From assembly GCA_963971405.1 (NCBI GenBank), contig OZ020491.1, positions 19,586,855-19,650,854 of the forward strand: a stretch of DNA of 64,000 bases, in the 5' to 3' direction. Every line of letters starts with the position of its first letter. The stretch's first letter is position 1. The DNA is from Psococerastis gibbosa. Lineage: Eukaryota; Arthropoda; Insecta; Psocodea; Psocidae. This document shows, piece after piece, positions 1 through 9,764 of this stretch. The notes under the pieces are model-generated. The model had not been told where the DNA came from. It ran no database searches and saw only the letters and a program-made list of their open reading frames with translations. The position numbers and the translations under genes were made by a program.

Positions 1-169
1 TTAAGTCGTCTTATTGGAAATAATAACAGTAACATAATCAAAACATTGGTTAATATCAATAATTCAAAATGCCGCACGTGTTCATTAAATTAATTATTTT
101 TAATGGGCTGGGTATATAAGCGGATACTGAATAGCTAAGCAGCAGTATTCACCACTTTTCGACTGAAAA
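1..169 (+). promoter_or_regulatory. Unit 1 promoter, conserved upstream module
   Basis: This upstream block recurs before every gene of the MFRLCLVSLAVL family (about 2044, 11025, 17400 and 24040). It holds a CACGTG E-box at 75-80, a TATA box TATATAAG at 113-120 and the conserved 5' UTR stretch TAAGCAGCAGTATT at about 136-149, near the expected start of transcription. The ATG lies about 50 bases after the TATA box. The window begins inside the module, so its upstream part is cut off. Conservation across five units supports a shared expression programme; the factor binding the E-box is unknown. Confidence 0.7.
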
Positions 170-1581
170 ATGTTTCGTTTCTGCTTGGTATTCCTCGCTG
201 TTATCGTGGCTGCCGTCAATGGCATGGGTAAGTACCTATGGCAGATTAAGCCGTCCTATTGTTAATAATAATATAGTGGCTGCCGTCAACGGCATGGGTA
301 TGTACCTAAGGCAGGCAAAGATAATCTTCGGGGTTCTTCCTACTGACCACAGTTACGTTTTTTTTTTTTTTTTTTAATGAAAACTACCTTTGACGCACTT
401 GGCACCTTTCACTGAGGTAACAGAGAAATTAAGATAAGAAACATAGTAATTCCATTACCACCGGTATATCCTATCGAAACTACTAAATAGATAGTAATCT
501 CTCGTTTACAGGGTTCTTCAAGAGAAAACATCATTTCGGAAATATCGGACTATGTAAGTTCCCTGTATGTTTCATAAAGGCAAACATTGGTAAACAATGC
601 GCAATGATAAGAACTAGTTTTCAGAAAAAGTTGTTGTAGCTTTCCTATTACAACGTAAGTATAAGGAAAGTTTAATGATGGTTGAAATTATCTATTTCCA
701 TATTCCAACGGATTTACACGTTTTGAGGTAGGAAAACAAAATCAGCGGTTTCTACGAAATATCTTATCTGTTGGTCGGTCTGTTACTCGATAATAGACTA
801 AACTATTCTTTAGAATTTGACGAAATTCGGCTTGCAGACTCATAATAATATTGCCGAGAGTTCCCCTGTGCATTTTTTGGATACGTTAAATTTCGGGGCA
901 TTCTTCTGCCACAAAAATCCCTTAAATACTATGCAGTGGTCCTCACCAATCACCACCTACCTACACTTTTGGTTTTATTATATTTTTTCTGTGTCAGATT
1001 ATGAACCACAATATATGGACCAGTACAAACCAATGGGAGAACCCGCAATGGACCAGTACAACCCTATGAGTCAATACTACCCTATGGGACAAGCCGCCAT
1101 GGGCCAATACTACCCAATGGGACAAGCCGCCATGGGCCAATACTACTCTATGGGACAACCCGCCGTGGGCGTATTAAACGGCTTTCCATGGCAACCCCCC
1201 CACAAGGGCCAGGACAACGCCATGGGCCAATACTACTCTATGGGACAACCCGCCGTGGGCGTATTAAACGGCTTTCCATGGCAACCACCCCACAAGGGCC
1301 AGGACGACGCCATGGGCCAATACTACTCTATGGGACAACCCGCCGTGGGCGTATTAAACGGCTTTCCATGGCAACCCCCCCACAAGGGCCAGGACGACGC
1401 TATGGGCCAATACTACTCTATGGGACAACCCGCCGTGGGCGTATTAAACGGCTTTCCTTGGCAACCCCCCCACAAGGGCCAGGACGACGCTATGGGCCAA
1501 TACTACTCTATGGGACAACCCGCCGAGGGCGTATACAACGGCTTTCCATGGCAACCCCCCCACAAGGGCCAGGACAACTAA
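170..1581 (+). CDS. Unit 1: secreted QYY/PMGQ-repeat protein, 3 exons
   Basis: Exons 170-227, 512-553 and 998-1581 join in phase 1 to give 227 residues ending at TAA 1579-1581. Exon 1 encodes a signal peptide (MFRFCLVFLAVIVAAVNG) with donor GTAAGT at 228. Exon 2 encodes GFFKRKHHFGNIGL, containing a KR dibasic. Exon 3 follows a tttttctgtgtcag acceptor and starts YYEPQYMDQYKPMG. It continues as PMGQAAMGQYY units and then five 30-residue repeats (GQYYSMGQPAVGVLNGFPWQ followed by PPHKGQDD). There are no cysteines after the signal peptide, and the composition (Q, G, Y, P, M) suggests an extracellular structural, adhesive or coating protein. That role is inferred from composition; no known domain is recognised. 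Within intron 1 (275-303) there is a second copy of the exon 1 end with a GTATGT donor. Confidence 0.72.
1129..1578 (+). repeat. 90-bp tandem repeat, 5 copies, in unit 1 exon 3
   Basis: Five in-frame copies start at about 1129, 1219, 1309, 1399 and 1489, each encoding 30 residues. Copies differ by only a few bases (AAC/GAC, ACCC/CCCC, GCC/GCT), so the array expanded or was homogenised recently. Units 2 and 3 carry one or two degenerate copies. Confidence 0.95.
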
Positions 1582-1800
1582 ATGGGACAACCACCATGGA
1601 CCAGACAACCCAATGACAAACCAGCCATAGATCAGCGCAACATTACGGCAATACCAATAATATTACGAAACTCATTCTTGGAATATGCGAAAGGGCTGCT
1701 GCTGATTATAACGACTTTCGCTAACGACCGAACGGCAAAACTTCGAAAATTTCTTCTCGTGAAAAATTTAATCACTCGCTTTAGCCTTATTAATGTCTCT
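1582..1800 (+). pseudogene. Relic of the C-terminal domain downstream of the unit 1 stop
   Basis: Immediately after TAA 1579-1581 the frame stays open with MGQPPWTRQPNDKPAIDQ and a stretch ending EYAKGLLLIITTFAND. This aligns with the true C-terminal domain of unit 5 (NDQGAMDRFNGLIGKLITWS region, about 29275-29400). Unit 1 loses frame near 1735 relative to unit 3 (LRKFLLVKN instead of the SKISSREKLNH-type ending). The simplest reading is former coding sequence that is now 3' UTR. Confidence 0.6.
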
Positions 1801-1923
1801 AACCACAATACTATTACAGTGCCATTCATTAATGACAAGAAAATAATACACGCATTTTCAAACTCTTGCTTAATTATTGTGGGTCCTCATTGCATTGTTT
1901 GTTGTGCAAGCAGTTTGTCAAGG

Positions 1924-1974
1924 CCTAATACTCTCCGGTCGTAACGGAACGCAAGGGACTAGGAGAGTATTGGG
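1924..1974 (+). other. 3'-flank hairpin of unit 1
   Basis: CCTAATACTCTCC (1924-1936) pairs with GGAGAGTATTGGG (1962-1974), 13 bp with one G-T pair and a 25-base loop. The same structure recurs at 4542-4592 and 29745-29797, and with a mismatch at 14250-14299. It lies about 350 bases beyond the stop, perhaps in the 3' UTR. Confidence 0.6.
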
Positions 1975-2043
1975 TTTGGTTGACGAGCTTGTCAGGAACT
2001 GGCCGCCTGCCTGGGCGGGGCCGCGAAGCTGTCCCAAGCCCCG

Positions 2044-2322
2044 CTTGTTTAAGGTAATTTTAATGCATACCGAGCAATCAAACATAAAACTAATAAACCA
2101 TACCCTAATAATGCAATATTCATCTAATTACTAATTGGTCGTAAAACCTCTTATTAAGTCGTATTATTGCAATTAATAACAGTAACATAATCAAAACATT
2201 GGTTAATATCAATAATTCCAAATGCCGCACGTGTTAATTAAATCAATTATTTTTAATGGGCTGGCTATATAAGTGGATACTGAATGGCTAAGCAGCAGTA
2301 TTGAACACTACTCAACTGAAAA
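2044..2322 (+). promoter_or_regulatory. Unit 2 promoter module
   Basis: This is the full conserved upstream block, starting GTAATTTTAATGCATAC. The CACGTG E-box is at 2228-2233 and TATATAAG at 2266-2273, followed by the AGCAGCAGTATTGAACACTA leader. It remains intact although the gene it drives is broken. Confidence 0.65.
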
Positions 2323-2974
2323 ATGTTTCGTCTCTGCTTGGTATCCCTCGCTGTCTTGGGGGTTGCCGTCAACGGCATGGGCAAGTAACTAAGGCAGATA
2401 AAGATAATCTTCGGGGTTCTTAGAAACTGACCACAATTACGTTTTTTTAGAAAAGAAAACAACCCTTGACGCACTTGGCACCTTGCTCTGTGGTAACAGA
2501 TAAATTAAGAGAAGAAACATTCTATTACCACTCGGTATTCATCGAAACTACTAAATTTATAGTTGTCACTTATTTATATATATATATATTATATATTTAT
2601 TCTTTAAGAGACAACAGGATTTCGTAAATTTCGGAGACTAAATAAGGAGGCAATGTAAGTTCAGTATGTTTCGCAAAGGCAGACTAACTGTCAATTACTA
2701 ATACCAAATGTGGTAAACAATACGCAATGAATGAATGAATGAATGAATGAAACGTGTACTGAATAAAAAACAGTTAATAAATGATAATTGTAAGGTCAAG
2801 TAGTGAAGACTATTAGACCTATAACAATTTTCACTGCCCTAAAACTAAAATTAAAATAAAAATTAAATTAAACAATATATTGCACTATTAAGCTAAACTT
2901 ATCCTATTGTACTAAACTAGAACTAGTTTTCAGAAAACATTGTTGTAGCTTTCCTTTTAATACGTAAGTATAAG

Positions 2975-3276
2975 CAGGGGCGTAAATTTTGGGGAAGGGG
3001 GGCACGGTCCAACTGCCCCCCCCCCCCCCCAGTTATTTTTCCCAGCCTCGAGTATTGCAAGGCGTGGTTCATACTTCATGGTCCCCTTTGCGGCAATATG
3101 AATATCAGGATTCCTTTTTTAGCTTTGTAAAATCTACAGCTGCACTTTACAACTATTAAAATGCGTAAAACCCTACTATTTTGCTCTTATACTTTAAATT
3201 TTTCCTTATCCTGCCTGATGACGTCATAAGGTCTACTTAGTTTTGCCCCCGCCATCATTCTAAAACTACGCCTCTG
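2975..3276 (+). mobile_element. hAT-type MITE in unit 2 intron 2
   Basis: The termini CAGGGGCGTA and TACGCCTCTG are inverted repeats flanked by the 8-bp duplication AGTATAAG (2967-2974 and 3277-3284). Unit 1 shows the empty site at about 657-665 (AAGTATAAGG). The element has no coding capacity. A left-truncated copy is present in unit 3 (12123-12362). Confidence 0.8.
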
Positions 3277-3619
3277 AGTATAAGGAAAGTTTAATGATGG
3301 TCGAAATTATCAATTTCCATATTCCAACGGATTTACACGTTTTGAGGTACCAGGAAGACAAAATAAGTGGTTTTTACGATTTGTCTTACCTGTTGGTCGG
3401 TCTCTCACTCGATTTTAGGCCAAACTGTTCTTTAGAATTTGTAGCTTTATAACAATATTGTCGAGAGTTCACTTCTTCATTTTTTGGATAAGTTAAATTT
3501 AGAGGTCTTCTTCTGCCACCAAAATCCCTTAAATACAATGCGATGATCCTCACCAATCACCATTTACGAATGCCTATGCTTTTGGCTCTATTATATTTTT
3601 TCTGCGTCAGATTATGAAC

Positions 3620-4027
3620 CACGGCGGGTCCAGGACAGATTATCGGAGGGGGCCACTCCGGGAAAAGAGGGTGTACGCTAACAAACTAAATAAATTTTTG
3701 GCGATTTTGCAAAATCTGTGTGTTCGTTAGCGAAACGAGGCACATTAATTTAGAGTGCATTACTTGAATAGCCTATGCGCCTGGTGGAGATACGTAAGGG
3801 GGAGCCCGGGGGTCTCTCCGGGGCGGAAAATTTTGAAAATACAAATGCAAAATAGTGGGGTTTACCATTTTTCACATCACGATAGTTCGTAACATAAACA
3901 TGGAAGGCATATATTCGCATTACCGTACTAAGTTTTTTGTTTAGGATGTCCTATTTTTAACAGTGTATGCAAATTTTTGACGGCAGGGGCTATGGCCCTC
4001 ATGGCCTCCCATGTCGACCCGCCACTC
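3620..4027 (+). mobile_element. hAT-type MITE in unit 2 exon 3
   Basis: This 408-bp insertion is flanked by TTATGAAC at 3612-3619 and 4028-4035, an 8-bp target duplication. The ends CACGGCGGGTCC and GACCCGCCACTC are degraded CAGTGGCGGGTCC-type hAT termini. Unit 1 has the uninterrupted TTATGAACCACAATATATGG. The same insertion sits in unit 3 at 12721-13107. Confidence 0.85.
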
Positions 4028-4541
4028 TTATGAACCACAATATATGGGCCAGCAACAACCGGTCATGGACCAGTACAACCCTATGAGCCAATAGTACCAG
4101 ATGGGACAAGCCGCCAGCGCCATGGGCCAATACTACTCTATGGGACAACCCGCCGTGGGCGTATACAACCCCCCTCCTACGGGATGTACAACTAAATAGG
4201 ACAACCGCCATGGACCACACAACCCAATGACAAACCTGCTGTAAATCAGCGCAACATTACGGGAATACCAATAAAATTAAGCAACTCATTAATGGAATAT
4301 GCGAAGGGGCTGCGGGTGATCATGACGACTTTCGGAAAAGAAAAAACCAATTCAGCCATTTCGAAAATTTCTTCCCCTGAAAAATTGAATCACTAGCTTT
4401 AGCCTTATTTATGTCTCTGACCCCAATACGATTACAGTGCCATTCATTAATGACAAGAAAATAATACACGCATTTTGAAACTATTGCTTAATTATTGTGG
4501 GTCCTCATTGCATTGTTTGTTGTGCAAGCAGTTTGTCAAGG

Positions 4542-4592
4542 CCTAATACTCTCCGGTCGTAACGGAACGCAAGGGACTAGGAGAGTATTGGG
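4542..4592 (+). other. 3'-flank hairpin of unit 2
   Basis: CCTAATACTCTCC (4542-4554) and GGAGAGTATTGGG (4580-4592) form the same stem as in unit 1. It lies in a 139-bp block (4484-4622) identical to 1866-2004. Confidence 0.6.
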
Positions 4593-4872
4593 TTTGGTTG
4601 ACGAGCTTGTCAGGAACTGGCCTCTCATAAACTGAAGGAGAATCCATCAAAAACCCCTATAATGCTATTCAAACCCATACATAAGGAAATAAATTTTGAA
4701 ATGAGTCCGAGTAAATCCGACTGCAAGATTGACAGTGAACTTACGGGAACTGACTACGTTGATACTGTGGCCAGCAATGTATGTTCTGGACTGTTTGAAC
4801 TATGGAACATGAAAAGAATATCAGACAACCAAACAGCACTATCCCTCCTCCCTGGTTTAAAGTCATATAGCA

Positions 4873-5104
4873 TATGTCAGGACATGCAGATTAGTGGAAC
4901 GGACTCCAAATTTCACGCGAAAGGTTGTTGGTTCGAGTCTCACACTTGCCAAATTTTCTGGCCATGCTTCGGAGGGCATGTAAGGCAGGCGGTCCCGGGC
5001 TTTTCTATAGTTGAGTGTAAGCTTATAGCCCTAACTCCGCTAGGTTAGCTTAGTAATAGAACAACAAAAGTCGATATGTACTTATTATTTATTTATTTAT
5101 ATGA
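4873..5104 (+). mobile_element. tRNA-derived SINE
   Basis: The head carries box B-like GGTTCGAGTCTC preceded by a degenerate box A (TTAGTGGAACGGACTCC). The body has a CCGCTAGGTTAGCTTAGTAA segment and the tail is (TTTA)n. Related copies are at about 18835-19020 (-), 51905-52074 (-), 59250-59420 (+) and 61520-61680 (-). Confidence 0.7.
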
Positions 5105-5439
5105 AATCGCCCTCTAGGTAGCAAGATCTAAATACAACCTTGAGAAAAATTTTAAGCTTCAGAAGAGGGGGATACGATATCTCTGTGGTGGTTTGCCCAT
5201 AGTCGCATCATGTCGTCCACATTTCAAAAATCTGGACATTCTAACTGTACCATCTCTCTATGTTCTGGAGGTGTGCACCTACAGTATGTAATGAAGGTGT
5301 ATGGCACCTTGCCGTGGTTGGGTGACGCTCATGCCTACGGTTCCGGGGGCAGGGATGATCTCGTGATCCGTATGCATAGAGCCAGTCGATGTGAGGGTAA
5401 ACCAGCCTATGCAGGTGCTAGATACATACAAGGGCTGCC

Positions 5440-6311
5440 GTTTCGGTTTCCATTCCATTAGGAAGGTATGTGTCCGTATTCCAGGCTGAACTGTTTGCCA
5501 TTAGATGCGCACTTGAACTGTGTGACACGCTACAGGACTGCACGAAGGTGGCCGTATGCTCAGATAGTCAGGCAGCCATCCTGGCTCTTCGCTGTCCGAC
5601 AGTGGCGTCTGGCCTGGTCGCTGAATGTAGAAGAGCTGGACTAAAACTAGAAAAACGGCGGATATCTGTAGAGATTCTGTAGGTTCCAGGGCACGCTGGA
5701 ATCGACGGCAACGAGCAAGATGATGAACTAGCTAGAAAAGGCTCAACAGATAGCCCTATAGGGCCCAAACCTATTCTCCCCTTTGGATTGGCAGTTTTTA
5801 AGAGAACTCTCGTCAACAGTCTTTATAGAGAACTTGAAACGGTATGACGGTTAACTCCCACATTGCGTACATCGATGTTGTTCATCTACCCTCAGAAAGG
5901 ATGGGGGTTACATACACTGAATGTCGGTAGAGAGACGGCTCGAACGACCGCAGCCCTGGTTACTGGTCATGGTCTGTTCAGAGCCAAATTGGGTCATGAA
6001 GGTCCTACCATCTGCCGGCACTGCAATGAGTCTCACGAAACCGCGGAGCACGTGGTTGGGCACTGCCCAGCCCTGTGGCGGGCGCGGTTGGACTGGTTTG
6101 GGGCTGCCTACATCGACCAAGTCGATCTGATTGACTTGCCATTGAAGGACATGGTTGTCTTCGCTAACAAGGTTAAGCAGCTGCTTGTCAGCAGCTAATT
6201 AATTGGCTAAGGACATAGTTTGAATGATTGGGATGTGATCCCAATAATTATGCTGTTCAAAGGGTCTCCAGACCTATGTCAGCTCTACTCTCCAAATAAT
6301 AATAATAATAA
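5440..6311 (+). mobile_element. 5'-truncated I-clade LINE (RNase H and zinc knuckle)
   Basis: A 5'-truncated copy encodes an RNase H domain in pieces (FQAELFAIRCALELCD, VCSDSQAAILAL, then PGHAGIDGNEQDDELARKGS). It is followed by a terminal Cys-His segment (CRHCNESHETAEHVVGHCPA, about 6010-6070) ending LLVSS at 6198. The 3' end is (TAA)n, as is usual in the I clade. ATACAAGGGCTGCC flanks it on both sides (5426-5439 and 6312-6325) as a target duplication. Unit 3 has the empty site near 15390. Frameshifts near 5680 and 5850 make it inactive. Confidence 0.85.
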
Positions 6312-6429
6312 ATACAAGGGCTGCCTAGGAATATTAGAGTGGTGGAAGAAATGACAGCTTTTGGAAATAAGCTAAAGAGGCACCTCGCAGACCAATGCTT
6401 ATATGTGGAGGACATGATGAACTAGACAG

Positions 6430-7380
6430 CTGATGTTCTTTTCATGATTCTATAGGTATATTGCTCTAGGCTATTTTTAAGTGTTTCATTTACTTATTTA
6501 TTTGTTGTTATTTTGTCTTAGGTTTTAGAACGCCTATTGTTATTTTGACTCACTACAGAGATATTCTATTTAGTCCAGGAACGTTAGACCAATTTTAAGC
6601 AAAACCTCGGAGTGAGAGATAACAAGCTATAAACTTGCATAAACCTTTATTTGGGTGCCCCGAAATTTCTCCTAAACGCGTCAACATATTTTGCGTAAAA
6701 CATTTTGTTTTTTGTGCATTTATTGCAAATATCTCGTTTCCTAATGTTTTTATTTTATTTCTACTATTAAACTCTATTCCCAGCCACAACAGCCGCTACA
6801 GTCCATTAAAAAGATTGACTAATCCCCACCTTTTCACCCCAAATGCACGTACAGTCTCCGGCGGGCCTTCACTAGCACCATCTATCCACCCCTACCTCGG
6901 TCTTTACAACAACCTTCTACCATCCAGATCCATTCTCCCCTCGTAGTAACTTATTAAACCTCATAAAGGTTGACTTGTTGTGAGCCTTTTCAGTAATCCT
7001 GAATAACCTTCGCAATTCCTACACGAATTCAATTAATGTCCCGCATTATTAGTATATGCCTAAAATTACTAAATGCTCCCTGAGCACAAATTCAATATAA
7101 TTTTAATACATACTGAGCAATGAAACATACAGAAAACTAATAAACCACTACGTTAATAATGCAATATTCATCTAATTGGTCGTAAAACCTCTTATTAAGT
7201 TGCCTTATTAGTAATCGTAATAGTAATTGCTCTCTGAGCACAAATTCAATATAATTTTAATACATACTGAGCAATGAAACATACAGAAAACTAATAAGCC
7301 AATACTTTAATAATGCACTATTCATCTAATTGGTCGTAAAACCTCTTATTAAGTCGTCTTATTAGCAATATGTTGATTGT
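6430..7380 (+). repeat. Duplicated intergenic flank with two partial promoter modules
   Basis: No gene is visible. About 6840-7060 matches 17170-17380 and 23755-23960 and is the common 3' border of the units. Two partial copies of the upstream promoter module lie at about 7085-7195 and 7228-7375 (CTGAGCAATGAAACATA to CCTCTTATTAAGT). Both stop before the E-box and TATA box, so no exon follows. Confidence 0.6.
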
Positions 7381-7389
7381 TGATTTGGC

Positions 7390-9720
7390 TTGGACTATTT
7401 TTACAGTATACTAAAACTACACATTTCTAATTATGTGCCAAAAAAAAGAAATTTCAAAAGGAAATACCCTCCTTGGTTTTCCCATGAAATTATTAAAGCA
7501 ATCCGTAAAAAGAATAGGCTACATAAAAAGTGGGTAAAAACAAAATTGATCATGATTATCAGCAATTCCCTTTCATACGTAGAAAGATAAAGAATATGGT
7601 TAGACAATCGTACAAATTATACTGTGAATCTAACTTACATGATAAACAAAAATTCTGGAATTTTGTAAAACTGAAAAGGAATTTGAAGGGTCAAATATCG
7701 TTAATGAAATATGATGGTGAAAAACTTGACAACAAAAAGGATGTCTGTGATGCCTTCCAAAAATATTTTAAGAGTGTATATAGTCAGGAAAAACCTACGA
7801 TTGATCTCGAAGCTATTATGGAAGAACCCATCTTAGCCAATTTAGATATATTAAATATAACTCAGGTGACTGAGAATGAGGTATTATCAACGTTAAAAAA
7901 TATTAAGAAAAGTAACTCAACTGGATTTGATCGTATCCCCTCTTTTATAATAAAAGTATGTGCGACTGTACTTGTATCACCTATGACATATATTTTCAAT
8001 ATGTGCCTGTTAAGATGCAAATATCCTGAAGTATGGAAAGTTTCTAAAGTGATTCCAATACACAAAACAGGTATGTCAAAGGATGAGATTACCAGTTATC
8101 GTCCGATTAGTATTATGTGTGCGATAAGGAAGGTTTTTGACAAAATTCTCAAACAAAAAATCTATGAGCATATTAAATCTGTCATTAGTCCATTTCAGCA
8201 TGGATTTGTACCTAGAAGGTCAACTGCCTCTAACTTACTAACACTTACCGAAATTCTATCAGAAAATTTCCAGAAAAATAGTCAAACGGATGTTATTTAT
8301 ACTGACTATGCAAAGGCTTTTGTCAAAGTGGATCATGAAATACTTATTAGCAAATTAAGGAAATATGGTCTTTCGAAAAACTTAATAAAATTACTTATCT
8401 CATATTTTTCGGACAGGAAACAATTTATTCACTACGAAGTAATTTGCTCAGCACCATTTATCATCCTTTCCTCAGTAATCCAAGGCAGCACTCTAGCTCC
8501 TCTATTTTTTATTCTTCTGGTAAACGACTTACCCCAGATAATCAAGCATAGTAAAATACTAAAATTTGCTGATGATGTCAAACTGTTAAAAGAAATAACC
8601 AATGTAGATGATTGTTTATTACTTCAAGAAGATCTAAACTCCCTATACGATTGGAGCAAGAAAAATAAATTACACCTCAATATTGCCAAATGCCAATACA
8701 TAACTTTTTCTCTCAAAACGTATCAAATTAATTTTACATATTCAATTGATTCTGTAAATCTTAATAGAGTAACAGTAGTTAAAGATTATATATACTATTG
8801 GACTCAAAATTAACCTATAATAAACATATTGTTAAAATAATAAACAGAGCCAACAAAATACTGGGGTTTATCATTAGAAATACTCGAGGTATAATAAATA
8901 ACCAAAAAATAATTTTTAATTTATTTAACTCCCTATGCAGGAGTATACTCGAATACGGTTGTGAAGTTTGGGACCCCTATACAAAGGGCAACATAAAAAG
9001 TATAGAAAAAGTACAAAAGAGATTTTTAAAATGTATGTACTATAGACAAACGGGTGTTTACCCACAACTAATGCCTTACGAAACATTACTAAATCACTTT
9101 CTGAAGCCCACGCTTAAGACGAGAAGAACAAAAATTGCAATAAAAGTCTTATATAACATATTCCATTCACTACTCGATTCATCAGAGCTCTTAGAAAAAC
9201 TTTTAATTAATACCCCAAATAGACGATCCAGAAACAATGACCTTTTTTATCTACAAACTCCCCGAATTAATGTATGTGCGAATACTCCCATTTACAGGCT
9301 AACTAAAATATTTAATCTTAATGCTACACATTTAGACATCACCGATGGCAAACGTAAATTTATTAAAACATTAGCTATAATGAATCCAATAGAGTACCTT
9401 TTATAAGATTACCATTTTTAAATAATAAAGACTTAGTTAAGATATATAAGAATGATATGTATTGGCAGATAGTATTACTTTATAGCATTACTTTTTATTT
9501 TTATCATTACTTACCAACTAGATAACTTGCATACAACTTATTTATTTAATCTTCACATTGTCAAATAGATGTACGATATACTGCTTATAATTATAATTGT
9601 ACAATAGTTATGTATCACACATGTAAATTATGATAACCATAGTTAAGTAAGTTAAGTTAATTTGCATATTATTGGACATTGTTTGCAAATAAACTTTTAT
9701 TTTTTATTTTTATTTATTTA
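7390..9720 (+). mobile_element. Jockey-like LINE, reverse transcriptase, frameshifted
   Basis: A plus-strand reverse transcriptase spans 7530-8813 and continues in another frame at 8798-9406. Visible RT blocks are SYRPISIMCAIRKVFDKILK, a QHGFVPRRSTASNLL block, VIYTDYAKAFVKVDHEIL and the catalytic FADDVKLL at about 8562-8585. The C-terminus has ILEYGCEVWDPYT. Frameshifts near 7540 and 8800 break the protein and no endonuclease is seen, so it is a 5'-truncated inactive copy. The 3' UTR ends in an A/T-rich (TTTA)n tail near 9700-9725. Confidence 0.85.
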
Positions 9721-9764
9721 TTTATTTAATAGTAATAGTAATAATAGTAATTGCTCTCTGAGCA

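Larger units (their letters stand above)
2323..4396 (+). pseudogene. Unit 2: pseudogene of the QYNPMGQ-repeat family
   Basis: Exon 1 (2323-2380) encodes an intact signal peptide (MFRLCLVSLAVLGVAVNGMG) but ends at a GCAAGT donor. The exon 2 equivalent (about 2598-2654) has lost its acceptor to an AT microsatellite and carries a stop (GAC TAA). Exon 3 starts at 3611, is split after 9 bases by a hAT-type insertion (3620-4027), then resumes YEPQYMGQQQPVMDQYNPMS and hits TAG. The C-terminal relic runs to TAG 4394-4396. At least three independent lesions make it dead. It shares its main insertions with unit 3, its closest relative. Confidence 0.85.
4626..6420 (+). mobile_element. Jockey-like LINE 3' relic, twice interrupted
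   Basis: Fragments of a reverse-transcriptase C-terminus remain: an SELTGTDYVDTVASNVCSGL segment (about 4728-4790) typical of the region after the RT palm, and GGRDDLVIRMHRASRCEGKP (about 5345-5405) typical of the LINE tail. The relic is split by a tRNA-like SINE (about 4873-5104) and an I-type LINE (5440-6311). The parallel relic in unit 3 (14315-15515) shows the unsplit order, so it was part of the duplicated unit. Confidence 0.65.

Noticed and set aside
817-997. Extending the unit 1 exon 3 frame upstream to an ATG at 817 as an intronless gene
   Set aside because: The extra 5' part is family X repeat sequence and is not conserved as protein between units. The tttttctgtgtcag acceptor and phase fit the three-exon model.
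1188-1616. A 142-codon plus-strand frame of PILLYGTTRRGRIKRLSM repeats
   Set aside because: A frame shadow of the 90-bp repeat in unit 1. The other frame joins the conserved signal exon in phase and matches the paralogues.
4873-5104. A tRNA gene, because of the GGTTCGAGTC box
   Set aside because: The acceptor and anticodon arms do not form and the same sequence recurs with a fixed body and (TTTA)n tail, so it is a SINE.
5863-6198. A host gene encoding a Cys-His protein
   Set aside because: The CRHCNESHETAEHVVGHCPA motif is the terminal zinc knuckle of I/Jockey-type LINEs, preceded by RNase H and followed by a (TAA)n tail and a target duplication.
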